From Prinia subflava (lineage: Eukaryota > Chordata > Aves > Passeriformes > Cisticolidae): a stretch of 64,000 nucleotides of DNA. Within the stretch, counting starts at the first letter, position 1, and each line of letters begins with the position of its first letter. Positions 23,181 through 33,397 of the stretch are shown here, piece after piece. The translations under genes were made by a program, and so were the position numbers. The notes under the pieces were generated by a model that did no database searches, had not been told where the DNA came from, and saw nothing but the letters and a program-made list of their open reading frames with translations. Location: contig NC_086258.1 in assembly GCF_021018805.1 (NCBI RefSeq), positions 12,848,600 through 12,912,599 on the forward strand, in the 5' to 3' direction.

Positions 23181-24384
23181 TAGTTCACACCAACACTTCC
23201 CCAAACTGGAACCCTGAAGTGAAGAAAAGCCCAACTGTACGGGTGGTGAGTGTCCCCTGTGTGTGAGGGGGGAGCAGAGGGCTAAAACGGGTGACAGGGA
23301 CACAGCTCAGGACACAGGGGCACAGCAGCGCTCCAGGGCTGGGAATGCTGAGCCACCGTGGGACAGGTGGCAGCAGCTCCAGGAATGCACAGCCTCTATT
23401 TTTTGTTCATTTTGACATTTCTGCCCCTCCCCACCTCCTTAACCCCCGCTGGATGTCAACCAGCCCAAGGCTGGTCTTGTCCCACGTTCATAAAGCTGCA
23501 GCGGCGATGACACCCGTGGTGAAAATTCAAAATATAAACGGGGTTGTTTCACTTTGCAACCCCCCCTGAGCGTGGCTACCCCGACGTTGGTGAAAAGGGG
23601 GGCGGTTGGGATTCACTTGGTAACTTTTCTGGTCAATTTGGTTTAGCTAAATCATTCCTTTGTACGAAAGGCTGGGAAAACACAGCAGCGAATGAGCCCG
23701 GGAGGATGTGGTTATCAGGAGATAATCGGGCCCTGGGGAAAGCAGACACACCTGGCCCTGCCGTGCCCCTGGAGAATCATTAACTCCCTTCCACCCCCGT
23801 GCAGGAATCACCACTGGCCGCTGATTCCAGCAGGGAGATGTCCCCAAAATCAGCTCCTGGGGGAGTCCTGAGCCCTCCCCGATTCCTGGAGCAGCAGAAC
23901 AGGGAGCTCCTTTAACCCCGAGCTCAGCAGTGAGGAGCACACGGAGCTTTCCAGGGTGACCCAGCTCCCGAGGCTGGATCCGGGCTGGAATGGCAGGAGC
24001 TGCCCTGGAGCAGGGGGTGGCAGTGCCCGCCTCTCCCTGGCTGCAATTCCTCACTGTGGCACTTCCACGGGCAAATTCAGGGGGCTGTGAACGCATTACC
24101 TGGGCAAAAATCACCCCCAGAGCAAGGCAGACACAGCTCCCAGGTGAGGCACGGCCGGGAGAAACCTGGGATGATTTAGGGACAGCGGGGAGGGATAAGG
24201 AGGGATAAGGAGGAGGAATAGGAAAAGTTTTCCAGCAATCCCAGGCTCCTGAAGCACCAAGAGTTACACCAAGGTGGGGAAAATCCCCCAGACAGATCCG
24301 TGTGGAGGAAAGCAGAGAGGAGGGAGCGGGGAGAGGGGAGAGGAGCATTCGGGTGTTTTTCTCCTTCTCCCCAGGAAAAGCCTC
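23181..24384. other. unique noncoding DNA with a long chance frame
   Basis: The longest frame outside a repeat, 334 codons on the minus strand (23647-24651), runs through this region. It is rich in Ser, Pro, Gly, Ala and Arg and shows no domain, signal peptide or membrane segment that I recognise. 23510-23690 is a low-repeat stretch that could be a noncoding element. Confidence 0.35.
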
Positions 24385-24680
24385 GGCTCCCCGCGGCCCC
24401 GCTGCTGCTGGCACCAGGCACGCCTCCCTCGCCTCTGGAAACCCAAAGGGAAAATATTTTCCTTGGAAGGCGGCGGCTGATACCTCAGCGAGGTGGAAGT
24501 GGATGTGACACCCCCTGCCCCGAGCCCCTTGGCAGCGGCAGCTCCTTCCTGCGCTCAGCGTGTCCCGGCCCGTGGCAGCGCTGACCCCGCCGCTCTCCTG
24601 CCCTTCCCTGCCGGCACAAAGGGGATTATTTGGCTCTCCCGGGGCTGGCACCCGTTCCGGGGGACGGGGAGCACATCCAG
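24385..24680. other. CpG-rich pocket
   Basis: Around twenty CpGs in 300 bases of high GC. No clear CCAAT box, X-box or TATA box. It could be a weak CpG island or promoter, but no exon is recognised on either side. Confidence 0.3.
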
Positions 24681-25550
24681 GCTGCCACAGCCCAGCCCCG
24701 ACACCTGATGGTGCTCACTGAAGCATCGCTGGCATTTCCCTGCAAGACCCATCCTGAGGGATTTGGCTCCCCCAGCTCCCACCCTCCAACTGCCACGGTG
24801 TACTTTGGGCAGCTGCCAGATTCTATTAATTAAACTATTATCTTCCCTCACTCTCTTTTTTAAATTTTTTTTTTTATTGAAGATCTCATAGCTCTGAGGA
24901 ATCCATTGTTTATTTTAATTAGAAGCAAGGATTTGTCTGGAAATCCCTACGTGGCGCTGGCTGTGTGACCACGCTGGGGTTTTGTTCTGTTCCCAGGTGA
25001 ACGTGGAAATGTTGCTGCATTGAAATTAAGGGCACAAAAGTATCTTTCGTTTCTGCACAAACCTTTAAAAAAAAAAAAAACAACACCCTGAAAATCTGAA
25101 TCTCCAGTTAAGGGAAAAGTGAATATCAGCCTCATTGCACACACATTTATTAACTATTATTAATTTATCAACTCAAGTTTATTCATGGATAGCTCCCTCC
25201 AGGACACAAGTGGACAATCCCTGCTACAAACTGAACAGGATTTCTTTGCTAATTTGACAGAAGAGAGAAAAAAACTAAAGGCATTGCTCAGTCTGGCTGT
25301 ACAGGCAGGAGTTTTCACCTGCTCCTGCTTCTGACTTCAGGGCCTGGCTAAGAGCATCACTCCTCTCTGCCTTAGTGATTCTATAATTAGACAGGTTAAT
25401 TAGTTTTTGAAGTCGATGGGCTCTTCAGAACCCTTCTCTCCCTCAGGTGCCCAGGTCAGGTGTGACACAGGTCCCCTCCATCCCCACTTCAGGATGTCTT
25501 TGTCCCACCTGCCAGGCACATCCCAAAACTGTTCCACTGTTCCAGCCATG
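24681..25550. other. unique AT-richer noncoding DNA
   Basis: Contains short T and A runs near 24866 and 25067 and no recognised gene. Confidence 0.4.
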
Positions 25551-25868
25551 GAATCACAGAGTCATGGAATGGTCTGGGTGGGAGGGACCTTAAATCCCAT
25601 CCCATCCCACCCCCTGCCATGGCAGGGACACCTCCCACTGCCCCAGGCTGCTCCAAACCCCATCCAGCCTGGCCTTGGACATTTCTAGGGATCCAGGGGC
25701 AGCCACAGCTGCTCTGGGAATTCTATTCCGGGGCCTCCCCACCCTCACAGGGAACAATTCTTCCTGATATTCCATCTAATCCTGCTCTCTGTCACTTTGA
25801 AGCCATTCTCCCTTGCCCCTGCACTCCAGGCCCTGGTGAAAAGTCTCTCTCCACATTGTGGGCTTTCC
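25551..25868 (-). mobile_element. CR1 LINE, 5'-truncated
   Basis: Reverse-complement CR1 from GAATCACAGAGTCATGGAAT through GACACCTCCCACTGCCCCAG, CCATCCAGCCTGGCCTTGGA, GGGATCCAGGGGCAGCCACA and CACCCTCACAGGGAACAATT to AAAAGTCTCTCTCCACA. It carries ATCCCATCCCATCCC (25596-25610) where other CR1 copies have a single, less regular motif. The long pentamer array starts about 100 bases beyond its truncated end. Confidence 0.94.
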
Positions 25869-25970
25869 TTGGGGAATGTTTGGGATGGATGCAGAGAATT
25901 CAGGACTTCAGGTCCCCAATCAAGGCAGCCCCTGAGGGCACACTCAGATTGAGCTGTCCCACCCCACCCC

Positions 25971-26265
25971 ATCCCATCCCATCCCATCCCATCCCATCCC
26001 ATCCCATCCCATCCCATCCCATCCCATCCCATCCCATCCCATCCCATCCCATCCCATCCCATCCCATCCCATCCCATCCCATCCCATCCCATCCCATCCC
26101 ATCCCATCCCATCCCATCCCATCCCATCCCATCCCATCCCATCCCATCCCATCCCATCCCATCCCATCCCATCCCATCCCATCCCATCCCATCCCATCCC
26201 ATCCCATCCCATCCCATCCCATCCCATCCCATCCCATCCCATCCCATCCCATCCCATCCCATCCC
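25971..26265. repeat. pure (ATCCC)n array, 59 copies
   Basis: Fifty-nine uninterrupted ATCCC units (295 bases). The complementary strand is (GGGAT)n, runs of three G separated by two bases, a textbook G-quadruplex pattern. Frames across it repeat five residues endlessly (GMGWD on the minus strand, PSHPI on the plus strand) and are not genes. Pure arrays this long mutate quickly, so copy number in the assembly may be unreliable. Confidence 0.99.
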
Positions 26266-28476
26266 AGATCCCCGTGTTTGCCCACAGACCTGTCTGGTTT
26301 GGGGATCTGCTTTAGAGTAGAATTGACAATTTCCTCTCAATCACCTTCTCCAGTTTTTAACTCTCCCTCCCAGGAAGTTCCCCTGGGGGTGAAACTCTTG
26401 CTGCCTCCAAGGAAATCTCTTCCCCTCACTCATTTTTCCTCCTCCCTCCAAAACATGGAACACTGATGGAGGGAACTCTCTGCAAACCACAAATAAGATT
26501 TTTGAAGAGTTTCGCCTCCCCTTGGCTCAGCCTGAGCATTTCAATTACGAGGGGGAAGGCAGGAAGGAAGGAGCAGGAAAATGAAAGATTGCCACTGCTC
26601 CCTGGGCTGGATGAGACAAAGGAGTTTCAATTCCCAACAGAACCTCAGCAAGCTGCTGTTGTTTGACATTTATCCACAATATCCACCAGCACAAGGCTTT
26701 GCTGGGAATTCTCCAACTCTGCCTGTCCCTTTTCCTTCCCTTGGAGTGCCTGGGGTTCTGCTGGAGGCTGCAACAGAGGGGATTTTGCAAGGCAGGAGCT
26801 GCTGTGAGACCAAGGAGTTTCCCTCCACTCCACCTCTGCCTGCAGCCAGTTCTAGACCTAAAACTCCTCTGAAACTCTCTGGGATCATCCCGGGAATGTC
26901 CTGCCTGACTCCTGCAGTGCCCGCAGTGACACTCAGGGATGTGTTTGGGCTCCCATCAGGAATCCCCTCTCCAAGTGAATCCATTCTGCTCCAAATGCAA
27001 TTTTCAGCCTCCGTGACGTCGCTCCCGGCTTCCCGACTTCCCTGGGATGGAGTCTGAGTTACACACGGCTTCCAAGGAGGCTTCCCAAAATCTGGGCTCT
27101 TCTGCTGACTCATCTCCAGCCCAGACCAGGTGGGTCCCATTAACTCCAGTCCAGGAAGCGAAAACACGGAGAGCGTCCCCACAGACAGCCGGATATCTTG
27201 GCAAGGAAAAGCCCTGGAAAGGAGCCAGCTCAGGAAGCAGCTCAGGATAATAAGGTTTAGATTTGTTGGTGCAGTAGAGGAAAAGCCCAAGGTGCAGAGT
27301 GATTTGGGTGACTCAATCTGCTCCCAGTCTCCCAAGGCGCTGATTCCAGTTCGGATCTCATCCCGAATTGCCAGCTGGAAATGGAATATTCAGGGAAGAG
27401 GATTTAGAGCGCCCATCAGAGCCCAGAGCTTTCAAAAGAAGATGAGAGAGAGTTGTTCCTTTCCGACCACACGGCTGAGGATTTGATTCCAGCAAGCTTT
27501 GGGGTTTTCCTATCATTTTTGAGAAAGATCCAATCACTCTCCCTGCAGCTGAAAAACCGACGGCTAAAAATGAGCTGAGTGCTTTTCCTGAAGTCACTGG
27601 GCCAGATGGAAAAGAAGAGCAGGGAGCTTCCCAGACAATGAAGAAGAATTTGGAAGGGTCCAGAAATAAATTTTGATTTTTTTTAACTGAGAAAGGATAT
27701 AATGAGGTAATTATCTATTTTTTTTTGAGAAATATTAGAAGATAGAATAGTTGGAGATGAAAGAATTGAGTGCAGGAGCCCAGAACTCTGATTTACTGTT
27801 TTCTACTCTTAGACCACAAGAATTTTGCAGAGCATTCCTCAAGAGCAAACTCTGTTAGATTAGAGCCTGATGGAGCAGAATTGAGGAGAAAGTTCCACTG
27901 CACCCTGGCTGCCCACGGCCTCGACATCCAGAAATTTCCACAGCTAATGATGGAAACGAGAGGGAAACAACCACAGCGGCTTCTAAGGGCCTTTATTGGA
28001 CAACCCAAAAGGCAAAGCTCAGGGCTGAGCTCCAGGGTGATCCTGGAAAACCTCATTTGTTACTCCAGAGCGAGACATTTCCACTGGCTCACGACCATGC
28101 CCCATTAATAACCCTCGAGCTGCTGATAGGACATCCATGCCTGGGAAGTCCTGGGAAAAGTGGGGATGGATATTTGTGCCTGCCTGGAACACCCCCGAGC
28201 CTTGGCTGATCTTCAGTGCCGTCCTCTCCTGGGATTGGCATTTCCAGCTGGCTCAGACACCCCAGGTGATTCTGGAGCTTTACCTTTGGCAATTTAAGGA
28301 GGTTTTTTTTGCTCCCTGGCTGTTGAAAGTGCCTATTTAGGGAATTATCAGCTAAAAAGTCCTAAAAATGCCACTGGGGTTGCTTGTCCTACCCTTCCAG
28401 CCCCTGTGTGATAGGAAAGCTGGAGAATCCAGCTCTGCAGGCCAGGCTGAGTTACCAGAAATAGCTGTGAGAGTCA
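26266..28476. other. unique noncoding DNA
   Basis: No gene confirmed. A weak exon-like stretch at 27008-27129 is described under findings. 27640-27760 is AT-rich. Confidence 0.4.
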
Positions 28477-28989
28477 CAGTGACACCTCCTCCCACCCAGA
28501 CTCGCTCAGGTCCTGGCAGGAACACCTGTCACAGTGACACCTCATCCCACCCAGACTCGCTCAGGTCCTGGCAGGAACACCTGTCACAGTGACACCTCAT
28601 CCCACCCAGACTCGCTCAGGTCCTGGCAGGAACACCTGTCAGTGCCACAGTGACACCTCATCCCACCCAGAGCCTCGCTCAGGTCCTGGCAGGAACACCT
28701 GTCACAGTGACACCTCATCCCACCCAGAGCCTCGCTCAGGTCCTGGCAGGAACACCTGTCACAGTGACACCTCATCCCACCCAGAGCCTCGCTCAGGTCC
28801 TGGCAGGAACACCTGTCAGTGCCACAGTGACACCTCCTCCCACCCAGACTCGCTCAGGTCCTGGCAGGAACACCTGTCACAGTGACACCTCCTCCCACCC
28901 AGAGCCTCGCTCAGGTCCTGGCAGGAACACCTGTCAGTGCCACAGTGACACCTCATCCCACCCAGAGCCTCGCTCAGGTCCTGGCAGGA
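28477..28989. repeat. 55-61-bp minisatellite, 9 copies
   Basis: Nine units of CAGTGACACCTCATCCCACC, CAGACTCGCTCAGGTCCTGG and CAGGAACACCTGTCA. Two optional insertions vary among units: three bases in the GAGCCTCGCTC variant and six in the CAGTGCCACAG variant. Frames are open in parts only because of the repeat. Confidence 0.96.
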
Positions 28990-29042
28990 TGGAGTTTTCC
29001 CTGTGAAAACCCTTCCAGTGAAGCACCAAGAACTGCCCAGCT

Positions 29043-29400
29043 CCAAATGCAGCTGAGACAGAGAATTCCCAGCTCCACCTCCCATTCCCACCTTTCCTTC
29101 TTCCCACATCAAGCCCCCAAACTGGACACACCCCATCTCCAGGTGAGTTCCCTCTGTTTTCACCCTTGATCCCAGAAAACCTCAAATTTTCCACTTCACC
29201 TCCTGGAGGAGCAGAACAACCAATCCCAAATCCAGCTAAGACAGAGAATTCCCAGCTCCACATCCACTCCCACCTTTCCCTCTTCCCACTTCATCTGGCC
29301 ACACCCCGTGTCCAGGTGAGTTCCCTCTGTTTTCACCCTTGATCCCAGAAAACCTCAAATTTTCCACTTCACCCCCTGGAGGAGCAGGATAACCCATCCC
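29043..29400. repeat. tandem duplication, two copies of about 183 bp
   Basis: Copy one starts CCAAATGCAGCTGAGACAGA (29043) and copy two CCAAATCCAGCTAAGACAGA (29226). Both contain CCAGGTGAGTTCCCTCTG and 'AACCTCAAATTTTCCACTTC', and both end in a GGAGGAGCAG-type word. They differ by point changes and small deletions. Confidence 0.94.
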
Positions 29401-32400
29401 AAGGACTGGGAGCAGCCCCTGGCCATGGAGCAGCCCAGCCCGGGGTGTGGGGTGGGCTCTGCCCCTCGGAGCTGCCCCTGCCCGGTGCCCAGCCTGGCAC
29501 TCGATCACCTCCTCACCCTAAATCATCCCCAGCACTCCCTCAGAGCTCGGAAAGCTGAGCAGGCCTGGAACAGAACCCAGCTCCACGGGCTGGGACTGCA
29601 GCAGGGCAAGGAGGAAAAACCCCAAATCCCCCTCTTTCTGCAGAGAATTAGGGATGCGTCACCCAGGAATTGCTGCTCAGTAAAAATCAGGCAAAAATGA
29701 AAAATAAAAATGAATTACAGTGAGAACCCAACCAACCAAAAAGACACATCAAAACAGAGAGAGGAGGTGGGATGGCTGGGGACCAGCTGGGGTGAAAGGC
29801 AAGGAGGAAAATGAAATCCGAGGTTTGTCTGAGCAGGACCAGCCAAAGCAGGGACACAGGAGAGGTCACGGCCCGAAGGCCACAAATCTTCACTGGGAAA
29901 GACAACCTGTCCACAGGGAAGGACTTTTTAAGGTGAAGCTGAGGAGATCGAGGTGATAACAGCAAAATTTTCCAGCTCCACTCCAAATAAAGGCCGGGAT
30001 GCTCCGAGGAGGCTCCCAGAACACAGCAGCTTCCATGAGGGCTGGAAATTCCTCCCTTTTCACCCCTAACCACCCTCAGCGGGAGCGGCAGCGCTCTGCA
30101 CACAAACCCCAGAGCAGAACCGAGACCACAACGTGCCTGCAATTGTCTCCTTTTCGCAGCAACATCTCAATTTCCCCCGGCTATTAACAGACACATCTCT
30201 CCCTTTGCCGGCAGAGCCCTGACATCTGGCCGGGTTTTCCCCCTCAGGAAAGGCAGGATGCCATCCCCCAGCCGTGATTCCAGGGTTGTTAAACAGCAGG
30301 GATTATCGGGCAGGACAATATTAAGTGGTATTTAACAGCGAGACCAAAGTTCCTTGTCAAACGCTTGACTTAGTGTTCCTTGATTGTTCGCATCCCAGCG
30401 CCGGGACCTTTTGCACTGAACCATTTTTCATTTTGACAACAAACTACCGCAGCTCTCCAACGCTGCCTGGCTGGAGCTGCCAGCAAAGTATTCCTGGGGC
30501 AGAAATATGGCCAGGGAGAGGGGCTGGGGCTGCAGGAGAGGAGCTCAGCCTCTCCTCGCAGGGAGCAATGGCATTCCGAGCCGTAGGTGTCCTGAGCCGG
30601 AGCCTGCCTAATGCGCTCAGTAGGATCCTCTGTCTAGTCATAACAATGGGGGGAAGAAAGGGGAAAAAAATATAAAAAATCCCCCAAAAAAGGGAGAGAA
30701 AAAGAGAAAATCGAGGCTTGGTGTGGTTGTGGAAATTCCAGGCTGCCTTCTTCTGCTGGAGATGTATGGTGGGAGATGAGGGGATAGAGGGAAGTTGGAT
30801 TGGATTTAGGGGGGAGCCTCCAAAAGGTTTTTGGGGGGACCTGAAGGGCCTTTAAACCTCCACCAAAGCTGTTTTTATTAAAGCACTAAACCCAGGAGTG
30901 CTTATGAAAGTCAGAGTGTGATGTGAGCAACAGGCAGGAAATAAAGGAGAAAAAAAAAAAAAGGGGGAACTTAATGAAGGTTTAATCTTCAAGGGAATAT
31001 GGACTTGGAGACTGTAAATCTAATGGAATGGCCCCATATTCCAATGTCAAAAGCTGCCATCTTATGCCAGCAAATTTAACATTTTCAGAGGAGAAATGGG
31101 GTTTTAAACCCAGCTCTTTCTGCTGTTAAAAGATGGGATGTGGTCGTTGGAGACAGCTACAAACCCGGCTCTTTCCAAGGGTCTTTCCCACTGACAGATT
31201 TATTGGGGAATTTACCACCCCTTTTCCATCCTCTCCTGTCTGTACATGCTCCCTCTGTGCTTTCAGGCTGGAAAAGTTCCATGAAAAATCCTGGAAGGTT
31301 GATTGTGAGATAGTCTGGACCCAGCCAGAAAAGCAGAGTGGTTTTCACTGCAGGAGAAACAAACTTTAGAGTATAAAATCTCTATTTCTGATATTTATTT
31401 CAAAATTCCTGCATTTCCTCAGTTTACTATTTTTTTTTCATGCTTCTCGTTTGGAAAGGAGATCAAAACCCCACCTTAAATTCACACTTTGGGGCCATTC
31501 CATACTCTTTTAAAGGAACTAAAGCAATATTCCTGGAGAAACAGTTGCATTAATACCAGAAATTAATATATGGATTTATTTTTAACTTCACCCTGAAGGG
31601 AACTGGGCATTTTTACAGATTTCTGTGTACAGCACGGAATAATTTTAACACTCCAAACCTTCTTGCTGTGGGCTGGAAGCTCCATCTGTGCCCTGAGCAA
31701 GCCCCATTCCCAGTGTTCCTTGATTCAGCACAAAAGATTCCAATGTTTGCTCGTGGCTTTCCAGATAACATTGGGAGAAATGCAGAAGATCAAATGTAAT
31801 CCCAGTTTTATTCATCCCTACACACACTGCCATGGATTCCTCTTGTCAGCCTGACAACAGCAAAACTGCTGTTTAATTTTAACATAATTTTTTTTTTCCA
31901 GAGGGTCTAATCCAACAGAAAGTTGAAAAAAAAAATCCCATTATTTGGAACAAATGAAAAGAGGATAAAACCTTTGAACTGCCCTGAGAATGTTGCCAAC
32001 CTCAGAAATATGCAAAGCTTATTAATTATGAATTATTAGCTCAGATGCTACAGCTTTTTTCTCTTTTCTCATCCATCCATGGCCTTAAATCAGATTGCAC
32101 AGAGTTTGTTATCTGATTTCAGATTAACAAACACTGAAGGAGGAACATAAATAATATAAATAAAACCAGCTCAGGCAATGAATTCCCCCCCATTGCTGCT
32201 GTAAAAGAAAGGAGAATTCTCACCAATAAACAACAGGGAATTTGAGAAGAGAATTTCTGTGTTTTCATGTCTGTAAAATGACACCAGGCTTGGCTGGGTG
32301 CAATGTGACTTGGAATTAAAGGAAAATCATCTGTGTGTCCTTAACACTGCAATAAACCCCCCAAATTTGTACCTAAGACAGAGATCTCTGATGAAATTCT

Positions 32401-33253
32401 CCTTGAATTCCTAGGAAGTGATGGAATGGACACCAGGCCGTGATTTCAGAGTTTCATGGAGTGCTCTGTGCCCCTTTCCTGCTCTCTCACACACAAAAAT
32501 AATCCCGGCCCCTGCCCGAATATTTGGCTCCCAAAGTATCGCTCAGCTGCTGTGGGAATTGTGTCAAACAGTTTGTTCTCAAGCAATTAAAGCATTTCAA
32601 ATGAAATGGCCAGGCCAGCAATAATCATGCCTGGCTAAAAATGGATGAAAATTAACACCTTTGCTCCGGAGATCCCGGAATGCCGCGGCCTTTCCCGGGA
32701 ATTCCAGCCAGGGGCTGGGAGCCGCCGCTGCTTTCGGCTCTAAAAGGAGCAAAGCTGGAACCTGTACCAGGATAAGCCTGGAATTAGGGCAGTCTGAGCT
32801 CTGGTGCACCCTCAGTGCTTTGGGCACCTTGTTCCTTCCCCCTCTCCTTGTTTTGGGATTTTTCATTCCTTGCTGTGCCGGGGACATTCCCAGAGCAACA
32901 ATTCCAGCAGATTCACCTGTGCTGCTGTCCTGCCAAACCTGGGGATGACTCCTCTGAACCCACTGCGAAATTCCAGTCCCTCAGATATTTCTTTTTTTAT
33001 CTCCCACGCCCAGAAACTCTCCAAATGTTGTAGCAAATCCCCCCAGGCTCCAGGACAAGGGATATTCCTCATGGGAATTGGGAATTAGCCAATTAGCCCC
33101 CAAAGGGACACGAACTCCCTGCCTCGCTCCATCCTTGGCAAAGCTCCCATCCAAAAGATGAAGGAACCATCCAGACTTTTTGGTCTCTCTACGGCAGGGG
33201 TGCAGTTAAAAGTTAAAACAAAACTCAGAGTGTCCTAAAATCCCAGATTCCAC
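29401..33253. other. unique noncoding DNA with candidate noncoding elements
   Basis: Nearly 4 kb without repeats beyond short A-runs (for example 30950-30962). 30200-30460 and 31380-32420 are low-repeat, AT-richer and CpG-poor and might contain conserved elements. No exon recognised. Confidence 0.35.
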
Positions 33254-33397
33254 AGAGCAGCTGTGGCTGCTCCATCCCTGGAAGAGTCCACAGCCAGGCT
33301 GGAGCACCCTGGGATAGGGGAAGGTGTGGAATTAAATGAAATTAAATGGAATTAAATCTTTAGGGCCCCTTCCAACCCAAACCATTGCATGATTTGA
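33254..33397 (+). mobile_element. CR1 LINE 3' end with internal change
   Basis: Sense CR1 words GCTGTGGCTGCTCCATCCCT, CCAGGCTGGAGCACCCTGGG, GGAAGGTGT and CCCTTCCAACCCAAACCATT are in order. The usual CCCTGCCATGGCAGGG block is replaced by three AATTAAATGA/GGAATTAAAT-type words, a short local expansion inside the element. Confidence 0.88.

Noticed and set aside
22196..23217. 312-codon Pro/Cys/His-rich minus frame and overlapping frames
   Set aside because: Produced by the GGCACAGGGA minisatellite, with three overlapping frames equally open; no domain recognised.
25619..26340. Long frames of PSHPI (plus) and GMGWD (minus) repeats at 26 kb
   Set aside because: They are translations of the pure ATCCC pentamer, open in every frame that lacks a stop by motif; no non-repeat coding sequence supports them.
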